NCBI GenBank assembly: GCA_028023455.1
Contig: JAQFVV010012574.1
Location: 2,134,959 to 2,198,958, forward strand
Reading direction: 5' to 3'
DNA length: 64,000 nucleotides
DNA from: Epiperipatus broadwayi
Taxonomy: Eukaryota; Onychophora; Udeonychophora; Euonychophora; Peripatidae
Under the pieces are notes generated by a model. The model was not told where the DNA came from, ran no database searches, and saw only the letters and a list, made by a program, of their open reading frames with translations. Every line of letters begins with the position of its first letter. The stretch's first letter is position 1. Positions 26,101-37,612 of the stretch are shown here, one piece after another. A program made the position numbers and the translations under genes.

Positions 26101-26509
26101 TCTAGTGGCAGTACTAACGAGTATGGTAAACAAACCTGAGATATAAATTCATCGGTACTAAATTTAAGGTATTGCTTTAACCAATAGGCTATTCTGTTAA
26201 AGGCAATAGTTAGTAAAAAAAATTATATACTTATTTATGAAAATCCTGAATTTTTCTTTTTTTTTTTTTTTAAAGCCTGATTAATGATTGATTTCCAAAT
26301 ATTATAAATTACCACAGTAAGTTGAGTTTTGAGGTTATTTCTCATTGTCAATTTCCTTAAATTTTTCCTTTTTTTTTTTTTACTTTTTCCTCTCTGCCAG
26401 GGCAGAGATAAAAGAAGAAAATTTAAAGAAGCTGCTCACATTATAATGATAAATGATTCCTTATATCAGATAAATATATAAAATTTATACTGATTGTTGT
26501 CTTTGACAT
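26101..26509. other. No gene seen
   Basis: AT-rich sequence with several T runs. Confidence 0.5.
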
Positions 26510-26600
26510 AATAATCTAGTTGGTTAGAGCAATCATCTTAAATTCTATATTCATGAATCTAAAGGAACCAGGTTTGATTCTTATATTAGTACTGTCAGCA
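26510..26600 (+). repeat. Possible tRNA-derived SINE head
   Basis: TCTAGTTGGTTAGAGCAATC resembles a pol III A box (tRNA D-arm), and 40-45 bp downstream CAGGTTTGATTCTTA resembles a decayed B box. Spacing and order are right for a tRNA-derived SINE. It is not a functional tRNA, because no acceptor stem closes it. Confidence 0.5.
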
Positions 26601-27449
26601 GTTATAAATAATGGAAATAATCCAATATATAATTGCAAGCAAAATTCAAAAATTAGACCAATAAATTATGATTCTTTTTTTTTTAAAAATTACTACCAAA
26701 TTTAGATGTCTAGGCTTCTTGTGATATAATATATTGCATTTAAAAAATTCTGCAATATTTTCCTATGTGAAGTTTATTACCTCACAACATGAGTAATGTA
26801 TCTTCAATCTTCATAAAAAGAACTTTTAGAAATTTGAGTATTCATATTAGATAATGTTGTAAGTAAATGTGCTACTATTGGACTGATTTATATTATTTTT
26901 TAAAGCCATCCTCTATTAACTGTCATCAAATGACATTATTTCATTAATGTTATAAGATTTTGTAAGAGAAAAATATGACTGACTTAACATAGGTCTTGAC
27001 TACACAGTATTCTAAGGAGTTCATAAAAATTTGTCATTAAATATGTAGAGAGAGAAATAAGAAGACTTTTTTTTTAATTTCTGCTTCTATGTAATATCAA
27101 AATTTCGTTTTCTTTCTTATTAAAAATGTACTTATTTAATTAACTAACAGTAGTGTTTTTTAATAAAAATGTACTTTTAACTTAACTAACAATATTTTTT
27201 ATAAAGCTTATACATGTGTAATATTAAAAGGTATTTGGACCTCTCATGATGTGCAACTATACAAACACTGAGGCAGCTTTAAAAATAAATATAAGCTATT
27301 TTGTAATTACATAAATTGGCCATCTGTAAGTGTGGCATGCAATCAAAAATCTATACGTTTGCCATGAAATTAGTTCATAAGTTGACTATGAAATCAAAAC
27401 TATTAAAAATCACTGACTGTATTGTAGTAAAATTAAACAAGAAATTTTA
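26601..27449. other. No gene seen; small duplication at about 27120-27205
   Basis: AT-rich. A short unit (TTAATAAAAATGTACTT followed by TAACTAACA) is duplicated at 27120-27205. Confidence 0.5.
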
Positions 27450-27909
27450 ACCAATTTCATTCACAATCAAATAGTTAAAAAAGCTAAAAGTAAATCAAAA
27501 GCTTTGTGCCTATCAGAAGATGATACCTCTTCTCTACATAGTAAAATGCATCATGTTAAGTTACATTTTTATTTTATGTGCAGCATATCAGTATTCGATT
27601 GATTTAGAACCTTAACCATCTAGCTAAAAACTGAAAAACTCTTTATATTCACCTATATTTAAACTCAAAATACTTATATTATGACCAATTTCATTCACAA
27701 ACAAATAGTTATAAAAAGCTAAAGGTAAATGAAAGACATTGTGCCTATCAGAGGATGATAGCCCTCTCTCTAAGTAGAAAAAAATGTATCATCTTAAGTT
27801 ACATTTTTGTTTTATGGTCTGCATATCAATAGTCATCTGATTTAGAGCCTTAATCTTCTAGCTAAAATTTGAAAAACTTTTTATATTCCCCTAGATTTGA
27901 ACTCAGAAA
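27450..27909. repeat. Tandem duplication of about 225 bp
   Basis: Unit 1 (27450-27672) and unit 2 (27683-27909) share ACCAATTTCATTCACAA, TTGTGCCTATCAGA(A/G)GATGATA, AAGTTACATTTTT and a closing TTTGAACTCA-like segment. Identity is moderate. The family is not recognised. Confidence 0.8.
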
Positions 27910-28649
27910 AGACTTTTATGTATTTTGCTTTTAAGTTTTTAAATGAAAAAAATATTGGCTATTTGTGTATTTATTTGCATTAAGTATCTTGTCAGAATTT
28001 TTTTTTATGAAATAATTGTTTTAAAAGTCATAATAGTATTTTAAAAATATTAGACAGAATTTATATTTTACTGTTTGTTTGTATAAATATATTGATTAAT
28101 TATAGTGTTTTTAATATTATATTCAGACTTTTAAAAAAAAATGGCTGTAATTATATTAGGAATGATATAAAAAAAAAAAAGTTGAAGTGGTGGTAATGAA
28201 TTTGTGAAGTTTAGTAAAATGATATCTGCTCAAGAGATGTATTCTTATCTAAAAAAAAAAAAATTTCTGTCCATTTACAACTTAAATAGAGGAGGGAGTA
28301 CTTAAAAATTCATTTCATAGCTATTCAGCTTGGCTGCATAAAAACAAACAATTTAATTTTAATAGCTGTATGTTTGAGTAAAATTTTGATTTATGAATTG
28401 AGAGAAACAGAAATACCATATGTACCCACAGCATATTTCTGGCAAAGGAAAGGTCACTGAAAAAGTTTACTATGGCAAACAAAACCTCACAAGTAAAAGT
28501 TCAATTTTAAACATATGTTGACTATTTTTTAATATAAAAGAAAAAATAAATAGAAATAATATTCTTAAAACTTGGACAAATCATGTTAATTTTTTCTCAT
28601 ATTTGTATATTGAAAATCAATACTTTTAGTTATCGGCTTAAAAAAAAAG
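27910..28649. other. No gene seen
   Basis: AT-rich sequence with A and T runs. Confidence 0.5.
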
Positions 28650-30720
28650 GCATGTTCTACTTATCAACCTGATAACTATCTCCAGGCCTTCTTTCTTGTT
28701 CATTGCTACTCTCATTAGACACTAGTAACTTTTCTTTAAACATTAATTTTCCTTTTCCACAGATTCTTTCAACATTATTTCCATAGATCATCTACTCTAA
28801 ATAAATGCCCAATCTAGTTTTTTATTTTAACATTTTATAGTTTTGTCAATAAATAATCTCTCTTCAGCATTGCAAATTATATATAGCCTTGCAATCTGAA
28901 AAGTCTCTCATTTTTACATTTTTATCTTTCCAATCGTATAAGTCTCTGCTCCATATAAAATTTCATTTCAAACAAAACATTTAACACTCCCCTCCTTTTT
29001 TTTTAAAAAAAAAAATTAACTTCATTATATTAAAAAATAATTGTAAGTTTTATTAAAAACTTGATCAGTCATTGCATTTCTCATTCTAACTTCTTTGTCA
29101 CTATTTTCATCAGATAACCATCATACTAAATATTTTAAACACTAATATGTTCTAAAAAAAATTGTCTCATTGTCACTTTTAATCTTTTATTATCTTCATT
29201 TTTCATCAGATTTAGTTGTATTACACCTGGGTCTCGTTTTACGCGATAGATAGGTTCCTCAGAAAACACGCGCAAACGAAATCGCGCAAAAATAGACGTA
29301 ACTTACATTGAAAAAGGGGAGATGCAGTCTGTGATTTTTCAAAATTCGCGTAAAAGCAAAGCACCAACGTAAAATTACTTTAAAATTCGCCCAAAAAAAA
29401 TATAAGGAAATAAAATATGACTAATAAAAAATTTCAAATTTAAAAAAAATTGATACAAGACAAACTTTTTTTAACTATAATATTTAATTTTATTCAAAAT
29501 AATATATTTTTATCGTTTGCAAACAACTAGCGCCAACTTCACACTCATGTTGTAACAGTGGTTTTCTGGTGACAACATAATTAGTAATTAATCTTTGAGA
29601 TGATGATTTTATTAATTGTTTATGAAACTAACAACTAAAAATTAAATTCTTATTTTTGTCTTTAATTTTCAATTCGGTTTAAAAATCCAATTTCACATTA
29701 ATTTCAAGTCGCAGTAAGTAATTTTTAAATTGTTAATTACAATTAAAAATCAGATTTTAATTGTCAAATTTAATTATGCCCACTGCTATTACTGACCTTT
29801 TAAAAATAAACTTGTGGACACTAAATGATTAATAATTGATTACGTTCTTTTTTAAAAAGCAAAAACAGAATGTGATTTAAAATGCAAAATTAACACGTAC
29901 AATGTTTGAACAAATTTACATTATAATCTTATAAAATTTAATGTGTGTATACATAAAATGTGGAAATTATGATTTTAATTTCATTATTGCATAAAATCTT
30001 CCTATTATAAAGCACTGAAAATATTGAAATTACTAAGATGAAAGTCGAATTCCAATAATGTGCTATTACTTTTAATATAACATAAGTGTGCGAAATTTAT
30101 TATTTAAAGTAATAGCGCATTATCGGAGTTCATACACGTGGGTATCTTTTTACGTGGATTTATTTAACACACTTCCGGTGAAACACAAATTGCGTAACTT
30201 CAAAATCATGTTAAATAAGTCCGCATAAAAAGAGACCCAGGTGTACATTGGATTTTTATCCCAAGTTTTTTTGAAAAATCTATTGATCCTACTTTCACTA
30301 TCCTTAAGTTCTATAAGAGTATCAGCAACTCTATTCTAATAACTACTCTCATCGAACATTTGCTTTAAAATAAAATAGGAGATAGATGGCAGTGAATTAT
30401 ATCCCTTTATCTCTTTTATGTGTTTTTTTTATATGCAGATTTTCCCTATAGTTATGTTTTTTTTGTTTCTGTATCTTTTTGTTTTTCAACATGCCCAATT
30501 AATTGTATATGTAATTTATCTAAAATCTTTTTCAAGATCATTTGTAATAAATATTAGTTTTTATTTATTTTTTATTTTTTTTATGCCTCTCTCAACAATA
30601 ATACTTATCATTTCTATTACTGTATTTATTGTTCTATTATTTATAATTTCACCTGTTAAATGTTTTTTAACAATCAAAGAAATAAAGTTCTTCAGTATAT
30701 TATAATACTTTATCTAATGT
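28650..30720 (-). pseudogene. Decayed LINE fragment interrupted by MITE copy B
   Basis: On the minus strand near 28990-28900 the frame reads 'ILYGAETYTI', the YG-x-E-x-(W/T) block found C-terminal to the RT core. The flanking text has the same base bias as the RT part of the 2.6-4.5 kb LINE. The MITE at 29224-30243 splits it, and LINE-like sequence seems to resume at 30246-30720. Most of the region is too decayed for a firm frame. The 95-residue open frame at 30418-30705 (plus) is T-rich noise. Confidence 0.5.
29224..30243 (-). mobile_element. TA-flanked MITE, copy B (inverse of copy A)
   Basis: Begins CACCTGGGTCTCG and ends GAGACCCAGGTG, with TA at 29222-29223 and 30244-30245. Internally it is the reverse complement of 11180-12283 over most of its length. 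Near its right end a second end-like copy (TACACGTGGGTATC at about 30129) faces the true terminus, so the last 115 bases can fold into a hairpin. It is non-coding. Confidence 0.9.
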
Positions 30721-31230
30721 CAGATTCAGTTATTCTGAAATTTTTATATTTCACTAATCAGGTATTTTTACAGAGAAAATGGCATTATTCAGAGATAAGT
30801 ATTAACCGTTGTTTTTCTGAATCATAAATTATATTACAATTTCTAAAAGTAGATATCTTTGTCCTTCTTTAGAGTTATCTACTGTAAACCTGAGTACTCG
30901 ATGGACATTGATTGATATAAAGGAATTAAAGACGGCTATTATAAGTATATTAGTTTTTATTAGTAAAGGCAAGAGCTAATAACTTATTTGGGGATGTCGA
31001 TATTATTTAGATAGACTACATTAATCCAAAATTCTGCTTTCCAGGCTTTTTTGGATTTTAACTTTCAAACTTTTTCATTATAAACTTAAAACTTTGCAGA
31101 AAATTTAAATAACATTGTCTGTGTATATTGAAGTACTTTCTTTTTTACTGTATAAATTTATTTTATTAATAATACTATTACTCTTTAAAATATAAAATAT
31201 GCTTATATTTATATTAGCACAAAATTTATA
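30721..31230. other. No gene seen
   Basis: AT-rich spacer. Confidence 0.5.
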
Positions 31231-32263
31231 TACGAGTGTGACAATTTTATTCCAAAAATATGATGATTGAGATGATATTTCCATTTCTGGAAGTGCAGCT
31301 GTGTCATATTCTGTTGGATATCAATTATAGTAGAAAATTTTCATCCATTCAGCAGATTTCTTAATTTTGGAAATAATCAAAAATCACAGGGAGCTAATTC
31401 AGGTGAATAGACAAGATGGTCTAGTTGGGTAATTGATTTTTTGGCCAAAAAATCTCTCACAATGAGTACACTATGACTTGGTACATTATCATGGTGAATG
31501 ATATACTTCTGAGACAACAATTCAAAAGTCTTTTTCTTCAAATAGAATCTTGTAATCTCTGAAGTACTTTTAAATAACATTGTTGGTTGATTGTTTGTTC
31601 CTGTTCAATAAATTCTTGGTGGAATATTCCCTTGTGATCAAAAAGCCCACCAGCATGGTCTTAAACTGTAAGCATGACATGTGTGCCTTTTTTAGGACAT
31701 AACACATCCAGGGATTTCCAATGCATACTTTGACATCTTGTTTCTGGGTCATACTGGAAGCACCAAGTTTTATTACCCGTAAATTACTCTTGGAAGCAGA
31801 TGTATATGTATATTTGAAGAAAGATCGATTGTAACATCAAACCATTGCTGTTCCTGTTCATCCTTTAAGATCCGAGGCATAACTTTGCAGAAACCTTTCT
31901 CATGCTCAATTCTTTATTTAAAATTAGTCTAACTATTTCTCAATTAATCTGCAATTCTTCAGCTATCAATCTCACACTTAATTGTCTGTTGGCCCATGTT
32001 ACATCTTGCACTTTGATAATATTAATATGTCATTGTTTTTGATTATCCACTTCTGAGATCATCCATCATATCTTCTCACCCATTTTTGACCCTCTTATGC
32101 CTCTCAAACACACTTGATATCTTCAAATCATCTTCACTATACACTATTTGCAACAGTTGTAACATTTCAGTGCACATTTGCTGATTTTCACACAAAATTT
32201 GTTATTAATACATTGCTCAAAATTTCTATCCCCCCTTCCCCATTTTTGTGACAAAGTGTACAC
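31231..32263 (-). pseudogene. Dead mariner-type transposase
   Basis: On the minus strand, 31500-31377 reads 'IIHHDNVPSHS', then 'VRDFLAKKSI' and 'YSPELAPCDF'. This is the C-terminal catalytic region of mariner transposases, with the second (HHDN) and third (APCDF) acidic motifs about 34 residues apart as in DD34D members. Upstream, around 31760-31570, 'FKTMLVG' and a degenerate 'DHKGI-HQEF' mark the region of the first catalytic Asp, in a different frame. An N-terminal 'QLSVRLIAEELQIN'-like helix-turn-helix segment lies near 32010-31950. Frameshifts and stops make it inactive. Possible imperfect ends carry TGTGACAA-like sequence. Confidence 0.8.
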
Positions 32264-32366
32264 ACAGATATATTTATTCTTTTCTCAATAGCTAACTAAT
32301 AACTAGCTCTATCAGTGTAAAATTTACACGTGCTAACTTAAACATGTTCAAACAAATATTCATTCT

Positions 32367-33241
32367 GTGATGTGATGTGATGTATTATGGCTTCTCCTTA
32401 AACGAAGTCAAGAATATCTCTGCAATTATGCCCAGATAAACCTGTTAGCCACTTTCTTTTACATTCCCCACTCTAAATTTACCCATAATCTGCTCTATCC
32501 CATTTCCACAACATAATTTTTGTCAACTCTATAACCTTTATATCTAAATCCCCCTTATCTTTTCCCAAACCCAGCATAAAAACCAATAATTCACTTTCTG
32601 TATAATCACTCTTTTCATATTTATTTTTCCACAACTTCATTATATGTACCCTTTCTGTTTTCAAACATTTACATTCAATTAACAAATGCCTAATATTTTC
32701 AATTCCTTCCTTACATAATTTACAAAATAAATCACCCATATTTTTCCATTTACATGTATATTCTTTTGTAGCTAAAGATCCCGTTCGAGCCTTAAACAAT
32801 AAACTACTTTCCTTACTATTATCATATATTAACTCACACCTAATATTCTGTTTATTTCTATATATATTTAAACTCTTTTTACTCTCCATACTATTTCTCC
32901 ATCTCTCTAACTCCCTAGTCTTTATTAATAAATTTATTCTTTTATCCCATTCCTTACTACTATAACACTCAATAATCCTCTTAACACAATCATCCCATCT
33001 TTTGTACAAATATACTGATATAAATTCTTTATCCAAATCTTTTGCATAGCGCATTACCTTTCTCACCCATCTTGTTACCTGCCCTTTACTCATAACCCAA
33101 TTAAATACTATTTTAGCTATTCTTTTATTATCCATAAACTGCAATCTACCAAACATTTTCATTTTACTTTTTGCATCTCTCATATGAAAACTTGACCATC
33201 CCATTTCTCCTTGAATTGCCTCCCTTGCTGTCCATACTTCT
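32367..33241 (-). mobile_element. 5'-truncated LINE copy with intact ORF2 C-terminus
   Basis: The frame from about 33239 to 32479 is uninterrupted. It begins inside the protein ('EAIQGEMGWSSF', a conserved segment C-terminal to RT in several LINE groups) and runs about 250 residues. Near the middle is 'FKARTGSLATK', followed by a zinc-binding arrangement: 'CKLC', then 11 residues later H and then C ('IRHLLIEC'). The 3' end has a short satellite-like tail, CATCACATCACATCACA on the minus strand (32367-32385). Abrupt 5' loss with an intact 3' end is what incomplete target-primed reverse transcription leaves. It is younger than the other LINE remnants on this side. Confidence 0.8.
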
Positions 33242-34601
33242 GCATTTCAGTACAATTATACACAGGTGACACCACATGGCCATTCCAGGAATTAAATTAT
33301 CACATCTCATACATATATTAATTAAAATAATAAATCAAAATAATGTTGTAATTTGGAATTAGAGGTTGTAATCCACCTTGTAACACTACCATTTAGTGTC
33401 CATTGATTAGTCCACTTACAATGGATATGTCTGAAATAGAATGAAGACTGCTTCTGAAACATGAATAAACTCTGAAAATCATATTATGTTTTTTTAACAT
33501 TAAACATAATTTTCAATAATATAGCTAAAATACTCTTAGTTATTTTTCAAAGTCATCTTCGGTTTCCACTCATCTTCTTTTGTCTTTATCTATTTTACTG
33601 TTTTATTAATGCAGATGAAAATTTATTATAGAAATCACTTAAATAATCTTAGTATTTTTTCAATATATACATCTTCTGTGCTAATAATTTACCTTCTTTA
33701 TTTTGGGTGGATTTTTTTTAATATCTGCTTTTTCTATCTAAGATTATTCTACCATAAATTAAATCACAAAGTTACTTTTTTGCTGAAATGTTTTCTTTAA
33801 CAAAATGTGTCTAGCTTTATATGTTATATATCTAAATTTATGAAAATAGTATAATGCAATCTAGGATTTGATTTCAATCAGGCTTAAAATATTTTAGATT
33901 GCTAGACTCATAGCTATTTTAATTAATCATACAGTATTATTTGGTAAATGATTATCTGACTATTTTTAGGTAGAAGAGATAAAACAATGAAAAACAGCTA
34001 AACCATTTATATATAGAAATTGAAAGTTCTGGTGAATAATGTTTTTTCTGTTATTTGGAGAAATCTACTTTTCTTGCTATATGTATATATGTTTTTTTAA
34101 AAACAGACATTATAAAATCCTACTGATTTCAAATGTAGATTAAGATTTACTATTAATTAATTAATTAACATTTACATTTCTCAGTCTTTAAAAAAAAAGT
34201 ATTATCCTTCTGTTGTTATGATTATTTGGGAAAAGTTTATATTTAAAAGAAAAAAATACTGCCATTTTATAATATAAGTAAACTAGTATAAACATATACT
34301 TAACTGATAAGATAATAAAACAAAAATAGAAGAAACCTGTGTAAATTGCATTTGTTGATGTCAAAATTTGTAAGAATATGTAAATATCTTCATTTTACAT
34401 TAAATTATAGGATGTCTTAAATGTCATTGGATAATCTAAACAGCAAAAGGTTTAAAAGATTTTAAATGAAAAATAAATTTTTTTTAATAATATATATTGA
34501 AAGCAAGATTATTCATCTTATTATGTTTTTATGATGATTTTGTAAATGCATTTTAGTTTTATATTTATATTTATTTTTTTACTATTGTTGTTATTATTTA
34601 G
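33242..34601. other. Presumed intron of the plus-strand gene
   Basis: AT-rich, with no coding character. It ends in a good acceptor context: a T-rich tract and TTATTTAG immediately before 34602. The prior exon is not found in the window. Confidence 0.6.
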
Positions 34602-34762
34602 CCCCTCTGTTAAACAATTTGCTGTACCAGGAGAATTACAAGATGATTTACTACCACTGGACAGAAAAGCTGCAGATGACTGTAGTAATAGTAGTGTTGC
34701 ATCAGGAAGTAGTGGGTTTGGAAGTCTTCCTCGTAAAAATCGACCAAGTGTGCTTAGCTTAG
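34602..34762 (+). CDS. Internal exon of an unidentified Ser-rich protein gene
   Basis: 161 nt exon between a pyrimidine-rich acceptor (AG at 34600-34601) and a donor (AG|GTAAAT, intron from 34763). The open frame enters with two bases from the previous exon and leaves one base (G) over. The product begins 'PSVKQFAVPGELQDDLLPLD' and then has 'NSSVASGSSGFGSLPRKNRP'. This is Ser/Gly-rich, polar and lacks a fold signature, so it is probably a disordered, phosphorylatable linker in a larger protein. Codon and base composition contrast sharply with the surrounding AT-rich DNA. The downstream exon at 41039 fits its phase and repeats the SG[FY]GSLP block. I do not recognise the gene. A weak likeness to the SGYG-type segments of PERIOD proteins was noticed but is not enough for a call. 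The rest of the gene is outside the window. Confidence 0.75.
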
Positions 34763-34794
34763 GTAAATTTTTTTATTTTGTATATTTATATATA

Positions 34795-35459
34795 CGAGGG
34801 GGGATCCAAAATAACTGGAATCATTCTCTGGTTTGTGCACCTGTAAATCCTTCTGCATCAATTTGCCAAATGACATTGCCATGTAAAATTATGGTGACAT
34901 GTAGCACATTTTTTTCTAAAGTGCATTTGCATATTTGTCAATTTTTTTTATAATGGCTAAAATGTTGGAATTAGTACTGATTTTCTTTTATGCAAACAAT
35001 ATTTTTCTCTCAGATTTAGTTTATAATGCTCAGATATTTTATTTGCAAGTTCTGAAACATTTATGTGATGCTGTAAACTGTAAACATTCTGTTTTGTGGA
35101 AAGAAAAGAGTGCAATCTCTACCCCAACAGTATTATCTTTCATAGCCTTGAGTGTGAAACACTTTTTAATTAAATTCAGCATGACCCAGTTTATCTATCA
35201 GCCATATTTTCTCAATCTTACTTCATGCGATTTTTTTTTTTTTTTGCAAACTTAAAACTGCAGGGAGGGAGGATGACAAGCTTTAAAACACATCACTTTG
35301 AAAGGATTTCTGGATTACTTCAAAAAATAACAAACTGGTTTAGACCAGTGCATTGTACTAAATAGTCTATACTTTTTAAAGCGATTCAATTTGCAACACC
35401 TAAAAACAAATATGCAATTATTTATTACAAAATTCCAGTTATTTTTGGGTCCCCCTATG
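34795..35459 (+). mobile_element. Internally deleted mariner element in the intron
   Basis: The left end CGAGGGGGGATCCAAAATAA and the right end (inverse reading CATAGGGGGACCCAAAAATA) form imperfect terminal inverted repeats of about 28 bp. They are flanked by TA at 34793-34794 and 35460-35461. Inside, in the plus orientation, a broken transposase C-terminus is visible: 'LQVLKHLCDAVNCK', 'VKHFLIKFSMTQ' and 'LNLTSCDFFFF' (compare SPDLAPCDFFLF). The N-terminal half is missing, so it was mobilised in trans or deleted after insertion. The open frames at 34546-34953 and 34935-35255 read from the exon into this element and are not genuine C-termini. Confidence 0.85.
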
Positions 35460-35496
35460 TATATATAAATACTGATGTAAATATTGTAAGTACTGT

Positions 35497-36075
35497 GCTG
35501 GAATAAAGTATGTAATCAGTCAAATTATTTTCACAACACTGCTAAAATTGCACTTCATAATCTTGCTAGCCATTCATATCAGTGAAAAACTTATTAGACT
35601 TACTTCTCTTCCATCACATATACATATTTTATAGACAATCTTCAATTCTCAAGTTAGCTAAGGATTTAAATAGTGAATTTTTTATATGAATTAATATCTA
35701 ATCTCATAATATTCACTTAAGCACTTTCAATATGTACCAGTTGATTTTGAAGTTTGAATATATTAACAAGCCATAAATATATATTTATGATATTAAATCT
35801 TTTAATGTAAATTATTAAGACCTCACAATGAGGGTGACAACTTCATATTTAAAGAATATACATTTAAAGCACTAAACATCACATGATCACCATTTCTTAT
35901 GAAGAGTTTTGCCTGTTTTAGTACATTTAAAGGTTAAGCATTATGCTGAAATAAATTGTGTAACCAAACAGATCACATTACAGTGCTTCTAAAACCGCAT
36001 CCACAATCTTGCAAGTCATCAAAACAATGAAAAAGATATCAGACTGACTTTCTCATCATATGTATATATTGAAAC
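35497..36075. repeat. Direct duplication of about 140 bp, copies 440 bp apart
   Basis: The segment at 35497-35640 (GCTGGAATAAAGTATGTAATC, then CACAACACTGCTAAAATTGCA, then ATCACATATACATAT) recurs in diverged form at 35942-36075 (GCTGAAATAAATTGTGTAACC, then CACATTACAGTGCTTCTAAAA). At 35872-35895 the module AAACATCACATGATCACCAT of the 61.8 kb foldback appears as a stray copy. Confidence 0.65.
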
Positions 36076-37020
36076 AGATATACTGTTCCACATATATATT
36101 CAAAAGATCTCCCCCCCCCCCCATTTAAAAAGACTAGCATGATTTGTTTTTACAAAAAAAAAAGAAAAGATTTAATAATGGTAAAGGAAAATTTAAAAGT
36201 TAAAGAAACAAAGGAATCATGAAAATTGACAGCAATGAAAGAAGAAAGTTAATTTGGTCAAATTAAAAAGAAAAAAAGAGACAACGAATATGTTTAAATC
36301 TGCGATTAAAAAAGAAAAAAGATAAGCTTATTTTTTATTTTAGAAAATAATTAGTAAGGCAAAATGCTCCAGGCAAGGAAACATTAAAATTAATTGGAAT
36401 TCGAAAACACATAGCCAGATAATTAAAAATGGTCTTCTACCGCCAAAAAGAATAGCCAATGAGTTGGGGGAAATGGCACAAACGTGGACGAAAACATATC
36501 ACCAACACCAACTGAAGCAGGCGTCATGTAAAGAGAATCCATTCTGATAAGCAGAAAAAGTATAAATAGGTTGAAAAATTTGGATTATCAGACAAAGAGA
36601 ATAGTTTTTATTATTATCAGTTAAGTAGTTTTTCTTTTTAGAAGTCATATTGGATAAAACAAGCAGAGAAAGTACAAAATATTTGGATTATCGGAGAGTG
36701 TTTATTTTTATCAGTTTTACTAAGTAAAGCAAGACAGAAAAATCAAAACTTAACCATGAAGAAACAATTTAACATGGGCGGTTGACCTACTTTTTTCTCT
36801 CCATCCACAATCATGAAGTAAGCTCCAGTAAAAAGGTAAGAATTAAAAAAATAGTAGCAATTCAATTATTAATGCTATGATAAAGTTTCTAATAAAAGAA
36901 AAAAAATAATGGAGAAATACGAAAACGTTAATTGTGTTCTATATTTCAAATTATAAATGAAACTGCTAATGAATTTATGTATAAAAATATACGTTTGCAG
37001 CAGACCAAGTAAATATTTAT
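36076..37020. other. Purine-rich segment of unknown origin
   Basis: After a C12 run (36109) comes about 700 bp that is unusually A/G-rich on the plus strand. A 60 bp block (ATTTGGATTATC followed by TTTTTATTATTATCAGTT) occurs at about 36577 and again, diverged, near 36678. No open frame or known motif is present. It may be an old DNA transposon. Confidence 0.5.
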
Positions 37021-37410
37021 GTCAAAATAATGAAATGCTGTATAAATCATAAATGCTTAACTGCATATTACTTGTATCTGGATAATATAATAATAAGTTT
37101 ATGTGTATGAATATACATCTATATCGGACTAAATTATAAATGCTTCACAAACCTAGAATTGCTGAGTTTAAGTGTTTACCAACCTGTGGTAATTCTCAAA
37201 ATAATAAAATGCTGTATAAATCATAAATGCTTAACTGCATATTACTTCTATCTGGATAATAATAAAGTTTATGTGTATGAATATACATCTATATTTGACT
37301 AAATTATAAATGCTTCACGAACCTAGAATTGCTGAGTTTAAGTGTTTACCAACCGGTAATAATCCTCAATATAATGAAATGCTGCATAAATCATAACTGC
37401 TTGACTGCAT
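37021..37410. repeat. Tandem repeat, period about 172 bp, 2.2 units
   Basis: The unit starts CAAAATAATGAAATGCTGTA near 37023, again near 37196, and a partial third starts near 37367. Within units, TTATGTGTATGAATATACAT and CCTAGAATTGCTGAGTTTAA are nearly identical. Confidence 0.9.
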
Positions 37411-37424
37411 ATACTTTATTAGAA

Positions 37425-37612
37425 GGACTTGAAAATGAATTGTTCTTAAACAAACTGCTTTTAAACTTCTTCTCATAAGTGAACTGAAAATAAATCTTCA
37501 CAATGGATACATATAGACTTGAAAATAAATTATTGTTAAACAAACTGCTTTTAAACTTCTTCTCATAAGTGAACTGAAAATAAAGCTTCACACATGGGTA
37601 CATATGAACTTG
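37425..37612. repeat. Tandem repeat, period about 89 bp, 2 units
   Basis: The unit GACTTGAAAAT(G/A)AATT, then AAACAAACTGCTTTTAAACT, then CATAAGTGAACTGAAAATAA starts at 37427 and again at 37516. The start of the unit (GAACTTGGAATAAATTATTA) is seen a third time at 37607. The copies are close to identical. Confidence 0.9.

Noticed and set aside
30418-30705. 95-residue hydrophobic frame
   Set aside because: T-rich DNA gives Phe/Leu/Ile-rich frames by chance. There is no start or splice context, and it lies within probable decayed LINE.
34546-34953. 135-residue frame taken as a complete gene
   Set aside because: Only the middle (34602-34762) has coding character. The start lies in the intron and the end in a mariner element.
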